A stretch of 64,000 bases of DNA. Source: Variovorax sp. WS11. Its GTDB lineage: Bacteria; Pseudomonadota; Gammaproteobacteria; Burkholderiales; Burkholderiaceae_C. The first letter of the stretch is position 1. The number at the start of each line of letters is the position of its first letter. The position numbers and the translations under genes are program-made. The notes below the pieces were generated by a model. The model saw nothing but the letters and a program-made list of their open reading frames with translations, did no database searches and had not been told where the DNA came from. This document shows positions 19,125 to 29,280 of the stretch, one piece after another. Where the stretch lies: NCBI RefSeq assembly GCF_010499245.1, contig NZ_JAAGOW010000005.1, positions 248,001-312,000 of the forward strand, read 5' to 3'.

Positions 19125-22100
19125 TCAGGCCACGAACAGCGGCGGCGGCGCGGCCCGTGCGCGCTGCTCGAGCGCCTCGGCGTCGCCGGCGGCCGCGCGC
19201 AGCGCAACGGCCAGCGCAGCCACGCTCGGGTGATCGAAGACCAGGCCCGGTGCGACCTGCAGCTCGAACTGCTTGCGGATGCGCGCCACCAGCTTGATCA
19301 CCAAGAGCGAATGCCCGCCGAGCTCGAAGAAGTCGTCGTCGATGCCGACAGCGTCGCGGCCCAGCAGCTGCGCCATGGCCTGCGCGAGCGCGCTCTCCAG
19401 CGCGTCGCGCGGTGGGCGCGAGGCCTTCGCCGGCGACGCCGCCGCGCCATCGACCGACGCGGCCAGTGCAAGCCGGTCGATCTTGCCGTTGGGCAGGCGC
19501 GGGATCTCGCGCAACCACACGTAGGCGGCAGGCTGCATGTAGGCCGGCAGCAGCGCCGCGAGCCGCATGCGCAAGGTGTCGGTGTCGGCCGGCGCGGCCT
19601 CGTCGGCCTGCAGGCAGGCGCACAGGCGCGTCCGGCCCGCGTCGTCCTGGCTGGCCAGCACGATGGCCTGCCGCACGCCGGGCTGGGCGATCAGTGCCGC
19701 CTCGATCTCCGCGGGCTCGACGCGAAAGCCGCGGATCTTGACCTGCTGGTCGGCCCGGCCCGCAAGCCGGATGCCGCCGCCCGGCAGCAGGCAGCCGAGG
19801 TCGCCGGTGCGGTACAGCCGCTCCCCGGGCTGGAAGGGATCGTCGATGAAGGCCTCTGCGCCCACGCCGTGCAGGTAGCCGCGCGCCAGCTGCGCGCCGC
19901 CCAGGTAGAGCTGGCCGAGCTGTCCCTCGGCCACCGGCCGCAGGGCCTCGTCGAGCACGCGCACGCGGTTGTTGGCGAGCACCTGCGTGAGCGGCAGCAG
20001 CTCGGGCAGCGCCGCGCCGGGCGTCACGGCATGCACCATCACGCCCACGGTGGCCTCCGTCGGCCCGTAGTGGTTGTGGACGCGGCAGGCCGGCGCGATG
20101 CGGGCGATGCGCGCCAGCAGCGCGCGCGGCGCGGCCTCGCCGCCGAGCACCAGCCGCGCGGGCAGCACCGGCGACGCGCTGTCCAGCAGCGCCTCCAGGT
20201 GCGAGGGCACGATCTTGAGCCCGTCGATCTCGCGGCTGCGCATGAAGCGTGCGAAGGACTCGGCGTCCTGCATGTCCTCCGGCTGCGCGACCACCAGGCA
20301 GGCGCCGTTGAAGAGGGAGCCGAACAGGGCCGTGTTGCCCAGGTCCGCCGCGACGGAGCTGGTGAGCGCCCAGCGGCGCACGCTGGCCAGGTCCATCGCC
20401 CATGAAGCGGCCGCCACGTAGTTGAAGAGGGCCGCATGCGTGACCACCCCGCCCTTGGGCCGGCCGGTGGAGCCGGAGGTGTAGAGCACGTAGGCCACGC
20501 CCTCGGGCGCGGCGCCGGCGAGCGGTTCGCCGCCGCCGTCGGCGCCCTCCAGGCCCTCGAGCGCAACGTCGTGCGCGGCGGGTTCGGGCGGCAGCACGGG
20601 ATGCAGCACGCACGCCGGCCGGGCATCGGCGAGCACGGCCTCGCGGCGGGCGGCGGGCCATTCGGGGTCGACGGGCAGGCAGCCCGCGCCGGTGCGCCAG
20701 ACCGCGAAGATGGCCACCACCAAGTCGAGCGAACGCGGCAGCTGCAGCGCCACCAGCGCGCCGGGCGCGGCGCCGCGTGCGCGCAGGCCCTGCGCCAGTT
20801 GCGTTACGCGCCGGTCGAACTCGGCATGGCTCAGGCGATGCTCGCCGTCTTCCACGGCCGGGGCTTGCGGCGTGCGTGCGGCATGGGCCGCCACCTGGCC
20901 GGGCACGGTGCCGATGCCCAGGTCGGCCTGGGGCGCAAGGGCCGTAAGCAGCGCCGCCTGTGCGTCCGCATCGAGCAGCGGCAAGTCGGCCACGGGTGCG
21001 GCCGGGTTGTCGAGCAAGCCCTGCAGGAAGACGCCGAACTGCCGCAGCAGCGCGTCCACGGCGTCCTGGCCGTAGTGCGCCGCGTCGGCATGCAGCGCGA
21101 CCGATGCGTTCCCGCCGCCCCAGGCGAACTGCATCGCAAGTTCGAAGCAGGCGGCAGGAGCGGGTTGCTCGGCCACGCGCCATGCGGGGTCGTCCTGGCC
21201 GGCCTCGATGGCTTCGAAGCCGACCCGCAGATGCGCCTCGGTCGGTGGCGCGGCGGCCTGCCAGTACTCCTGGGCTTCGCTGTGGGCCGAGAGCATCGCG
21301 GCGATGCGTGCCAGTGCCTCGTCGAAGCCGGCGCAGCCATCGGCTTCGACGAGCACCGGCAACACCTTGTCGAAGACGCCCGCCGTGCCGGCCGTCACCT
21401 CGTAGTCGGCGCGGCAATCATGCTGCCAGCCGCCGATGAAGCGCGTGCCGCGATGGTGGCGCGAGAGCAGCAGCCACCATGCGGCCTGGACCAGCTGCGC
21501 GGGGGCCAGGCCTCGCGCCTGGGCCATCGACGCGATGCGCGCGGCGAGCACGCTGTCGAGCGGCTGGCTGCGCTGCACGCGCGCACCGGCCGGACCGTCC
21601 GAGCGCAGCGCCAGGCGCGGCGCTTCCAGCGCGGCGAGATCGCCGAGGAACTCGGCCCAGTAGCGTTCGCCGGCACGGGCATCGTCGCCGGCGGCAAGCT
21701 CCTGCCGCCATTCGACGAACTGGGCGTACTGGAACGAGGCCTCCGCATCCGGAAACGCGCCCTGGCGCAAGGCCTCGCCGACCTGCCGCGCCAGCAGGCG
21801 GAGGCTGCCGCCATCGGCCACCCAGGGATTCGCGGCCAGGGCCAAGGTCGCCCGCTCGCCGTCGAGGAGGATGAGGGCGGCGCGCAGATGCGCGTCGTCG
21901 CCGGGCGCGAAAGCCGGCTCGCACAGCGTGTCGAGCGCAGCCCGGCGCAAGGCCGGCGCATCGCCCCGTTCGCCGCGCAAATCCACGCGCCGCCATGGCA
22001 GCACAGGCACCGCATTGCCGGCGCGGACCCACTGGCGCAGGCCTCGGTAACCCTCGGCCTCGCCGATGACATGACGCAGCGCGCCGTGCGCGGCGGCGAC

Positions 22101-22253
22101 GTGGCCGACCGCGTCACGCAGGCGCTCCTCGTCCAGTGGACCGGCGATGTCGATGGCGATGACCCCGGGCGCGGGCGCCTCGCCGTGGGTGCCGTGCAAG
22201 GCAAGCTGCTCGGGTGCGAGCGGCAGGCTGGCTTCGAAGTTCTGCAGGCGCAT
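19125..22253 (-). CDS. NRPS, interface domain-A(Asp)-PCP
   Basis: Aspartate-loading module, 1042 aa. The start at 22253 follows the previous stop by 4 nt and has GGAGG 10 nt upstream. Residues 1-440 have the condensation fold, but the HHxxxDG motif is replaced by NPWVADG (142-148), so both histidines are gone. This matches the 'interface' domains described for siderophore beta-hydroxylation, which are thought to position the hydroxylase on carrier-bound amino acid. The A domain (about 450-960) gives the pocket D-L-T-K-V-G-H-V-G-K, a textbook aspartate code. The PCP (LGGHSL) lies near 1000. Together with the C domain and hydroxylase fused to the end of the preceding protein, it should make beta-hydroxyaspartate. 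The catalytic C domain for this residue is thus on the other polypeptide. Confidence 0.94.
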   Translation of the reverse strand: MRLQNFEASLPLAPEQLALHGTHGEAPAPGVIAIDIAGPLDEERLRDAVGHVAAAHGALRHVIGEAEGYRGLRQWVRAGNAVPVLPWRRVDLRGERGDAPALRRAALDTLCEPAFAPGDDAHLRAALILLDGERATLALAANPWVADGGSLRLLARQVGEALRQGAFPDAEASFQYAQFVEWRQELAAGDDARAGERYWAEFLGDLAALEAPRLALRSDGPAGARVQRSQPLDSVLAARIASMAQARGLAPAQLVQAAWWLLLSRHHRGTRFIGGWQHDCRADYEVTAGTAGVFDKVLPVLVEADGCAGFDEALARIAAMLSAHSEAQEYWQAAAPPTEAHLRVGFEAIEAGQDDPAWRVAEQPAPAACFELAMQFAWGGGNASVALHADAAHYGQDAVDALLRQFGVFLQGLLDNPAAPVADLPLLDADAQAALLTALAPQADLGIGTVPGQVAAHAARTPQAPAVEDGEHRLSHAEFDRRVTQLAQGLRARGAAPGALVALQLPRSLDLVVAIFAVWRTGAGCLPVDPEWPAARREAVLADARPACVLHPVLPPEPAAHDVALEGLEGADGGGEPLAGAAPEGVAYVLYTSGSTGRPKGGVVTHAALFNYVAAASWAMDLASVRRWALTSSVAADLGNTALFGSLFNGACLVVAQPEDMQDAESFARFMRSREIDGLKIVPSHLEALLDSASPVLPARLVLGGEAAPRALLARIARIAPACRVHNHYGPTEATVGVMVHAVTPGAALPELLPLTQVLANNRVRVLDEALRPVAEGQLGQLYLGGAQLARGYLHGVGAEAFIDDPFQPGERLYRTGDLGCLLPGGGIRLAGRADQQVKIRGFRVEPAEIEAALIAQPGVRQAIVLASQDDAGRTRLCACLQADEAAPADTDTLRMRLAALLPAYMQPAAYVWLREIPRLPNGKIDRLALAASVDGAAASPAKASRPPRDALESALAQAMAQLLGRDAVGIDDDFFELGGHSLLVIKLVARIRKQFELQVAPGLVFDHPSVAALAVALRAAAGDAEALEQRARAAPPPLFVA

Positions 22254-22257
22254 CGCG

Positions 22258-25200
22258 TCAGGCCTCCACCGCATCGTCGGCCGGCAGCGGCGCGAGGTCT
22301 GCGCGCTCGAACATCGCGCCCATCGCCACCACGATCCTGCGCGGCTCCACATAGGGATCGCGCGCGTGGGCGGCGAGCATGTTGTCGAGCATCACCACGT
22401 CGCCCTGGCGCCAGTCGAAGCGCACGGCGCAGGCCTCGTAGGCGCGGCCGACGAGGGCCATGGTCTCGTCGGCGATGGGCGAGCCGTCGCCGTAGCAGAC
22501 ATGGCGCGGCATGCGCTCCAGGCCGACCAGGCCCAGCAGGTCCTCGCGCACCTGGGCATCGAGGCAGCTCACATGGTGCAGTTGCACCTGGTTGAAGAAC
22601 ACGCGCTCGCCGGTCAGCGGATGGCGGATCACCGCCGGGCAGCGGGTGCGGGTCTGCAGCGTGTCATCGCCGAGCCAGCGCCACGCGGTGCCGGCCGCCG
22701 CGAGGCGGGCCTCCACCTCGGCGCGGCTGTCGGTCTTGTAGAAGTCCTGCCAGCGCACGTCCAGCCCCGGTGTGAAGGTGCGCACGTAGAGCAGGCCCTT
22801 GCGCTCGAAGACCTCGACCACCTCCGCCGGCAGTTGCGCCAGCAACTCGCGGCAGTCGACGATGGGCGTGGCCCCGCCCACCCGGGAGGGAAGCTCGCAG
22901 TAGAACCACTGCTTGCGCGGCCAGCGGTGCAGGTGCGCGCTCTCGTTGTGGAAGAGGATCATCTCCTTCTCGGGATAGGGCGTGGAGCGGTAGGTGTTGC
23001 GCCCGCCCTCCTTCTTCGGCAGGTCGCCGTAGCTGCCGTAGAGCTCGGGCTCGATGGCCTCGGCGAAGGCCTCGAAGTCCTGTGGTGTGGCGAGGCCGAA
23101 GTTGCGGAACAGGATGCCGCCGTGCTTGCGCACCAGCGACTCGATGGCGCCGGCCTGTGACCGGGCCCAGGCCACGGTGTCGAGGCCGGCGTCGGCCGCT
23201 TCCAGCACGATGGGGAAGCTGCGCTGCGGCGACAGGAAGGACGTGCGCACCGGCGCCGGCGCCGCGGGGCGCTCGCGTGCGGCGAGCTTGTTCAGCTTGT
23301 CGAGCTTGAGGTTCATGGAGGCCATCTCTTTCACGGGTGGTGCCTGCGCGGGCCGTGGCGGCGCGGCAGGGATGAAGCGGTCGAGGGGCGCATCGGGGGT
23401 GTCGGTGATCTCGCGCAGCAGCGCCAGCCAGCCTTCGGCCAGCCGCTCGACGCCGGCGCGTTCGTAGAGCGCGGTGGCGTAGACCCACTCCACCTCGAGC
23501 GCGTCGGCGCGCTCCTTGGCGAAGACGGCGATGTCGAACTTCGACTCGCGCGTGGGCTGGGGCAGCAGGTCCACCGTCACGCCCGGGATCTCGAAGCGCA
23601 CCTCGGGCGTGTTCTGCAGCACGAACAGCATCTGCACCAGCGGGTTGCGGTTGCGCGTGCGCGGCGTGCCCAGCAGGTCCACGATCTGGTCGAAGGGCGT
23701 GTGCTGGTGGTCCATGGCCGAGAGCACGCCCTGGCGCAGCGCGGCGAGCCAATCGCGCAAGGTCATGCCCGGTGCCTGGACGCGCGAGCGCAGCGGGATC
23801 ACGTTGACGAAGAAGCCCAGCAGGCCTTCGAGCTCGGGGCGCGCGCGCCCCGCCACGTCGGTTCCGACCACGATGTCGCGCGCCGCGGTCTCGCGGTGCA
23901 CCAGCAGGAAGAAGCCGGCCAGCAGCAGATGGAACAGCGAGACGCCGCTGTCGCGCGCGAGCTGACGCAGCGCGGCAACGCGCTCGGAATCGACGCGTAC
24001 ATGAACGGCGTCGCCGGCATGCGAGGCGGTGGCGGCGCGCGGCCGGTCGGCCGGCAGTGCGGTGACGGCGGGCGCATCCTGCAGGTAGCCGCGCCAGAAG
24101 GCCTGCTCGCGCGCCGGGTCGCCGGCACCCGCGGCCTGCTCGCACCAGGCGGCGTAGTCCACGTACTGGATGGGCAGCGGCGCCAGCGCCGGTGCGCGCC
24201 CGGCCTGCAGCGCCTGGTAGATGGCGCCGAACTCGCGCGCGAAGACGGCGATCGACCAGCCGTCGAACACGATGTGGTGGACGACGACGACCATCGCATG
24301 CCGGCGCGCGCCGTGCCGCACGATGGCCGCGCGCATCAGCGGGCCGGTGGCGAGCTCGAAGGGCGCGCGGCCGATGCGGTCGAACACCGCCTCCATGCGC
24401 GCCGCCTCGTCCTCGCCGGGCAGCTCCACGGCCTCGATCAGGCGGATGTCGAGCCGCAGTTGCGGCGCGATCAGCGCGACCGGCTCGCCGCTGTCGTTCT
24501 CCGCATAGGCGGTGCGCAGCACCTCGTGGCGCGCGACGATGGCCTGCAGCGTCTCGCGCAGCAGCGCGAGATCGACCTCGCCCTCCAGCGCCAGCGCAGC
24601 GCCGATGTTGTAGGCCGCGCGGCCCTGGCGGTCGGCGCTGTCGCTCAAGCGGTCCACCAGCCACAGGCGCCGCTGCATGGGCGCAAGCGGCATCTCCGCC
24701 GCCCGCGGCACCGACGGGATGCGCGCCTGCGCGGCGCCGCCCTGCGCCGCCCCGCCCTCCTTCGCGACCTGGGCCACGATGCCGGCGACGGTCGGCTGCT
24801 TGAAGAACTCGCTCGGATGCAGTTCCACCGCGCAGGCGGCCTTGATGCGCGACAGCAGCTGGATCGCGATCAGCGAGTCGCCGCCGAGCTCGAACAGGTT
24901 GTCGTTCAAGCCGACGGGCGCGATGCCCAGGCGCTCCTGCCAGATGGTGGCCACAGCGTGCTCGAGCTCGCTGCCGGGCGCGGCGTAGGGGGTCTGCAGG
25001 CTGGGGCGCGGATGCGAGGCCGCGGGTGGCGCGCTGTCGGCGACCGCATCGAGCAGATCCAGCATGCCGTTGTCCAGCGGGCCGAGGCGCTGGGCCAGGT
25101 CGGTGGTGCAGACCACGACCTGCGCGAGCGCCGGACCCGAGACGATGCGCTCGAAGGCGCGAGCGCCCTCCTCCGCGTTCATGCCCACGCCCTCGGGCAG

Positions 25201-28200
25201 CTGCATGCCGGCGGCCATCCCCATCTCGCGCCAGGCGTCCCAGTTGACCGAGAAGACGGGGTAGGCCCGCTCGCGCTGGGCCAGGGCGGCGATGGCGTCG
25301 AGGTAGGCGTTGGCGGCGGCGTAGTCGCTCTTGCCCAGGCCGCCCGCGAGGCTGGCGATGGAGGAGCACAGCAGCACGAAATCGAGCGGGGCACCCTCCG
25401 TCGTGCCATCCAGTGCATCGAACAGGGCCTGGGTGCCCGCGACCTTGGGCGCGAACACGCCGGCGACCTCGGCGCGGGTCTTGTGCGCGATCATGCCGCC
25501 GCCTGCATCGCCGGCCGCATGGATCACGCCGTGCACGGGCCCGAAGCGCTCGCGCAGCGCGGCGATGGCGCTGCGCATCTGCGTGGGATCGGCGACGTCG
25601 GCCTGCAGCACGAGCAGCTCGGCGCGCATGGCTTCGAGCGCGAGCAGGCGCTGCAGCTTGTCGCGCAGCGCGGCGGGCTCGGCGGGCGATGCCGCGAGCG
25701 CTTCCCAGGCGGCGCGCGGCGGGCAGGCGCTGCGGCCCAGCAAGGCCAGCCGCGCGCCCCAGTGCCGCGCCAGATGCTCGGCCAGTGCGAGCCCCACTCC
25801 CCCGAGGCCGCCGGTGATGAGGTAGACGCCGCCTCGGCGCAGGCGCTGCACCTCGGCCGCGCGCGGCACGCGCGGCAGCGGCTCGTAGCGCTTGATCCAG
25901 CGGTGTGCGCCGCGGTAGGCGACCGGTGCGGCGTCGTCGCCCGCGTGCTGCATCTCGGCCGCGATGGCTTCGACCAGCCGCGCCTCGGCCAGGCTGCCCG
26001 GCGCGGGTGCGAGGGCATCGACCAGGCGGCAGGCGATGCGCGGGTACTCCTGGCCCGCGGACTTGCACAGGCCGAAGAGCATGGCCGCCTCGGGGCTGAG
26101 CGGGTCGTGGCCCGTCAGGTCCTCGGTGCGGCTCGCAAGCACGGTGAGCGCGAGCGGATGTTCCGGCGTGCCGAGGGCCTGCACCAGCGCGAGCAGGCTG
26201 TGGAAGCCGCGCTCCAGTTGTTCGGCGGGCACCGGCGCCTGCGTGCCGTCGTCGAGCGGCCACAGGCAGCACACGCGTGTGGGCGGTGTTTCCAGCGTGG
26301 CGAGCCACTGTTCCAGGTCGGCGCGCTCGCCGGGGCGAAGCGCATGCAGGCGCGGCCCCAGCGCGGCGAAGCGCTCGCCGCGCACGGCGCGCACCACGGT
26401 GTCGCCGCGTGCGGCCAGGTGCTGCGCCAAGCGGTCGGCCAAGCCGCCCTGCTCGCCCAGCACCAGCGTGCAGCCTTCGGCGGACTCGCCCTTCAAGGCC
26501 GGCTTCAGCGGCGCCAGCGGCGCGACGCGCTGCCACGAGGGGATGTAGGCCCAGTCGCTCGGCGTCGCGGGCCGCGCGGGCGTGGCCGCATCGGTGTCGA
26601 CCCAGTGGCGGCGCCGCTGGAAGGAGTAGCTGGGCAGCGGCACGCGGCGGCGCGGCGCGCCGGCATGGCAGGCTGCCCAGTCGATGTCGACGCCCGCGCT
26701 CCACAGCCCGGCGATGGCCTGGGCCATCTGCTGCGGGTTGCGCGCCTGCTGCTGCGGATGGGCCTGGCTGGCCCACACGCCAGCCGCCGAGGCGCTGCCC
26801 GGATGCGCGCGCGCCAGGCCGCTGAGGGTCTCGCCCGGCCCCACTTCGAGCACGGCGCGGCCGGGCACGGCGAGGAGCGTGCCCAGGCCGTCCCAGAAGC
26901 GCACGGCGCCGCGCAGATGCTCGGCCCAGTAGCGGGGGCTGGTAGCCTGCTCGGGCGTGACGAGGCGGCCGGTGACGTTGGAGATGAAGGGGATGCGCGG
27001 CGCGTGCCTCGGCACGGCTGCCACGACCTTCTCCAGCTCGGCGAGCACGGGCTCGGTCATCGCCGAGTGCGAGGCGATGGACACGCGCAGCCGGCGCGGC
27101 GGATGGCCGCGCGCGGCGAGCTCGCGCTCGGCCGCCTCGATGGCCTCGATCGGGCCGGAGAGCACGCACAGCGATTCGCCGTTGACCGCGCCGATGTCGC
27201 AGCCGAGGGCGGTGAAGGCACCGAGCTCGGCCTCGGGCAGCGGGATGGCCGTCATCGCGCCGGGCGCCATGGACTGCAGCAGCCGGCCGCGGGTGGCGGC
27301 GATGAAGAGCGCGTCCTCGAGGCCGAAGACGCCGGCCAGGCAGGCGGCGACGTACTCGCCGAGGCTGTGGCCCATCATCAGGGCCGGCCGCACGCCGCGG
27401 CGCATCCACAGGCGCGCCAGGGCGTACTGCACGGCGAAGAGCGCGGGCTGCGCGAGCGCGATCTGGAACAGCTGCGCATCGGCCGCCGCCTCGCCGCCCT
27501 CGGCGGGGAAGAGCAGCGTGCGCAGGTCCAGGCCCAGCGCCGGCTGCAGCAGCTCGCAGCAGCGGTCGAGCTCCTGCCGGAACAGGGGCGCGGCGCGGTA
27601 CAGCGCACGGCCCATGTTGGCGTGCTGGGTGCCGCCGCCGGGGAAGAGGAAGACCACCTCGGGCGGCGTCGCGGGCGCACGCAGTTCGGGGCACAGCGCA
27701 TGCGCGGGGCCGCGCAGCGTCTCGATGGCCAGGCCGGCCTGCGGCGCGACGATGGCGCGCCGCAGCGGCATGGCGCGGCGGCCGAGCTGCAGCGTGTGCG
27801 CGACATCGGCGAGCGGCAGTTCCGGATGCGCTTCGAGGTGATCGGCCAGCCGCGTCGCAGCCTGGCGCAGCGCGGTGGCGTCGAGCGCGGAGAGCGGCAG
27901 CACCTGCCATTCGTCATCCGCGTCCTGGCCGGTGGCAGCAGCCGTCACCGGCGCTTCCTCCAGCACCACATGCACATTGGTGCCGCCGATGCCGAAGCCG
28001 CTGACGGCGGCCCGGCGCGGCGTCGCGCCCTGCGGCCAGGAGCGGGCCTCGGTGTTGACGAAGAAGGGGCTGGTCTCCAGTTCGAGCTGCGGATGCGGGC
28101 GCTCGAAGTGCAGGCTGGGCACCAGCGTGCGCTCTTGCAGCGACTTCGCGGCCTTGATGAGCCCCGAGACGCCGGCTGCCGCGTCGAGGTGGCCGATGTT

Positions 28201-29280
28201 GGTCTTGATCGAGCCGATGGCGCAGAAGCCGCGCCGCGCGGTGCCGGCACGAAAGGCCTGCGTGAGCGCGGCGATCTCGATGGGGTCGCCCAGGGCGGTG
28301 CCGGTGCCGTGCGCCTCGACGTAGCCGATGGTGTCGGCCGGCACGTCGGCCATGAGCTGCGCGGCGCGGATCACCGAGGCCTGGCCCTGCACGCCGGGCG
28401 CGGTGAAGCCGACCTTGTCGGCGCCGTCGTTGTTGGCCGCGCTGCCCTTGATGAGGGCGCGGATGGTGTCGCCGTCGCGCAGCGCGTCCTCCAGCCGCTT
28501 GAGCACGACGATGCCCGCACCGCTGCCGAGCACGGTGCCGGCGGCCTGCGTGTCGAAGGCGCGGCAGTGGCCGTCGGGCGAGAAGATGGCGCCGGCCTCG
28601 TAGCGGTAGCCGCCGTTCTGCAGCAGGTTGAGCGAGACGCCGCCCGCCAGCGCCATGTCGCAATCGAAGGCCAGCAGCGAGCGGCAGGCCAGGTGGATGG
28701 CCGTGAGCGAAGTGGAGCACGCGGTCTGCACGGTGATGGCCGGGCCGCGCAGGTTCAGCTTGTAGGCCACGCGTGTGCACAGCGCGTCGGCCGCGTTGCC
28801 GCTCACCAGGCCGAGCAGCTCGGCGATGCGGCTGCCCGCGTCCAGGCCGGCGGCCGGCAGCAGGTTGCGCATCATGTACAGGTTGGCACCGGCGCCGCCG
28901 TACACGGCGATCGCGCCGGGATAGCGCTGCGCGTCGTAGCCGGCGTTCTCCAGCGCCTCCCACGCGCATTCGAGGAACAGGCGGTGCTGCGGATCGAGGC
29001 GCTCGGCCTCGCGTGGCGTGTAGCCGAAGAAGGCGGCATCGAACTGGTCGATGCCTTCCAGCACGACGCCGGCGCGCACGTAGTCGGGATCGGCCAGCAG
29101 CTCCGCCGCGACGCCGCGGGCGCGCAGCTGCTCGTCGGTGAAAGGCGTGACGGCCTCGGCGCCGGCGCACAGCTGCGCCCACAGCGCGTCCACGTCGGGC
29201 GCACCGGGGAAGCGGCCGGCCATGCCGACGATGGCGATCTCGACGCCTGTGGTCTCGGGCGGGTTGGCTTGCATGTTCAT
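22258..29280 (-). CDS. Hybrid PKS-NRPS: KS-AT-KR-ACP-C-aspartyl beta-hydroxylase
   Basis: This 2340-aa protein has one type I PKS module plus NRPS parts. KS (about 10-435) has the active-site Cys188 in TACSTS, EAHGTGT and KTNIGH. AT has GHSLGEY; its IASHS motif does not decide between malonyl and methylmalonyl. KR (about 1150-1400) has GGLGGVG and a YAAAN catalytic segment. No DH or ER is seen, so a beta-hydroxy unit is predicted. ACP has LGGDSL near 1480. The C domain has HHIVFDGWS. The last 330 residues are a SyrP/TauD-like Fe(II)/2-oxoglutarate dioxygenase with HNE (in LFHNESAHLH) and a distal His in NMLAAHARDP. C-terminally fused hydroxylases of this kind make L-threo beta-hydroxyaspartate in alterobactin-type siderophores. 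The start overlaps the preceding stop (ATGA). Confidence 0.95.
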   Translation of the reverse strand: MNMQANPPETTGVEIAIVGMAGRFPGAPDVDALWAQLCAGAEAVTPFTDEQLRARGVAAELLADPDYVRAGVVLEGIDQFDAAFFGYTPREAERLDPQHRLFLECAWEALENAGYDAQRYPGAIAVYGGAGANLYMMRNLLPAAGLDAGSRIAELLGLVSGNAADALCTRVAYKLNLRGPAITVQTACSTSLTAIHLACRSLLAFDCDMALAGGVSLNLLQNGGYRYEAGAIFSPDGHCRAFDTQAAGTVLGSGAGIVVLKRLEDALRDGDTIRALIKGSAANNDGADKVGFTAPGVQGQASVIRAAQLMADVPADTIGYVEAHGTGTALGDPIEIAALTQAFRAGTARRGFCAIGSIKTNIGHLDAAAGVSGLIKAAKSLQERTLVPSLHFERPHPQLELETSPFFVNTEARSWPQGATPRRAAVSGFGIGGTNVHVVLEEAPVTAAATGQDADDEWQVLPLSALDATALRQAATRLADHLEAHPELPLADVAHTLQLGRRAMPLRRAIVAPQAGLAIETLRGPAHALCPELRAPATPPEVVFLFPGGGTQHANMGRALYRAAPLFRQELDRCCELLQPALGLDLRTLLFPAEGGEAAADAQLFQIALAQPALFAVQYALARLWMRRGVRPALMMGHSLGEYVAACLAGVFGLEDALFIAATRGRLLQSMAPGAMTAIPLPEAELGAFTALGCDIGAVNGESLCVLSGPIEAIEAAERELAARGHPPRRLRVSIASHSAMTEPVLAELEKVVAAVPRHAPRIPFISNVTGRLVTPEQATSPRYWAEHLRGAVRFWDGLGTLLAVPGRAVLEVGPGETLSGLARAHPGSASAAGVWASQAHPQQQARNPQQMAQAIAGLWSAGVDIDWAACHAGAPRRRVPLPSYSFQRRRHWVDTDAATPARPATPSDWAYIPSWQRVAPLAPLKPALKGESAEGCTLVLGEQGGLADRLAQHLAARGDTVVRAVRGERFAALGPRLHALRPGERADLEQWLATLETPPTRVCCLWPLDDGTQAPVPAEQLERGFHSLLALVQALGTPEHPLALTVLASRTEDLTGHDPLSPEAAMLFGLCKSAGQEYPRIACRLVDALAPAPGSLAEARLVEAIAAEMQHAGDDAAPVAYRGAHRWIKRYEPLPRVPRAAEVQRLRRGGVYLITGGLGGVGLALAEHLARHWGARLALLGRSACPPRAAWEALAASPAEPAALRDKLQRLLALEAMRAELLVLQADVADPTQMRSAIAALRERFGPVHGVIHAAGDAGGGMIAHKTRAEVAGVFAPKVAGTQALFDALDGTTEGAPLDFVLLCSSIASLAGGLGKSDYAAANAYLDAIAALAQRERAYPVFSVNWDAWREMGMAAGMQLPEGVGMNAEEGARAFERIVSGPALAQVVVCTTDLAQRLGPLDNGMLDLLDAVADSAPPAASHPRPSLQTPYAAPGSELEHAVATIWQERLGIAPVGLNDNLFELGGDSLIAIQLLSRIKAACAVELHPSEFFKQPTVAGIVAQVAKEGGAAQGGAAQARIPSVPRAAEMPLAPMQRRLWLVDRLSDSADRQGRAAYNIGAALALEGEVDLALLRETLQAIVARHEVLRTAYAENDSGEPVALIAPQLRLDIRLIEAVELPGEDEAARMEAVFDRIGRAPFELATGPLMRAAIVRHGARRHAMVVVVHHIVFDGWSIAVFAREFGAIYQALQAGRAPALAPLPIQYVDYAAWCEQAAGAGDPAREQAFWRGYLQDAPAVTALPADRPRAATASHAGDAVHVRVDSERVAALRQLARDSGVSLFHLLLAGFFLLVHRETAARDIVVGTDVAGRARPELEGLLGFFVNVIPLRSRVQAPGMTLRDWLAALRQGVLSAMDHQHTPFDQIVDLLGTPRTRNRNPLVQMLFVLQNTPEVRFEIPGVTVDLLPQPTRESKFDIAVFAKERADALEVEWVYATALYERAGVERLAEGWLALLREITDTPDAPLDRFIPAAPPRPAQAPPVKEMASMNLKLDKLNKLAARERPAAPAPVRTSFLSPQRSFPIVLEAADAGLDTVAWARSQAGAIESLVRKHGGILFRNFGLATPQDFEAFAEAIEPELYGSYGDLPKKEGGRNTYRSTPYPEKEMILFHNESAHLHRWPRKQWFYCELPSRVGGATPIVDCRELLAQLPAEVVEVFERKGLLYVRTFTPGLDVRWQDFYKTDSRAEVEARLAAAGTAWRWLGDDTLQTRTRCPAVIRHPLTGERVFFNQVQLHHVSCLDAQVREDLLGLVGLERMPRHVCYGDGSPIADETMALVGRAYEACAVRFDWRQGDVVMLDNMLAAHARDPYVEPRRIVVAMGAMFERADLAPLPADDAVEA

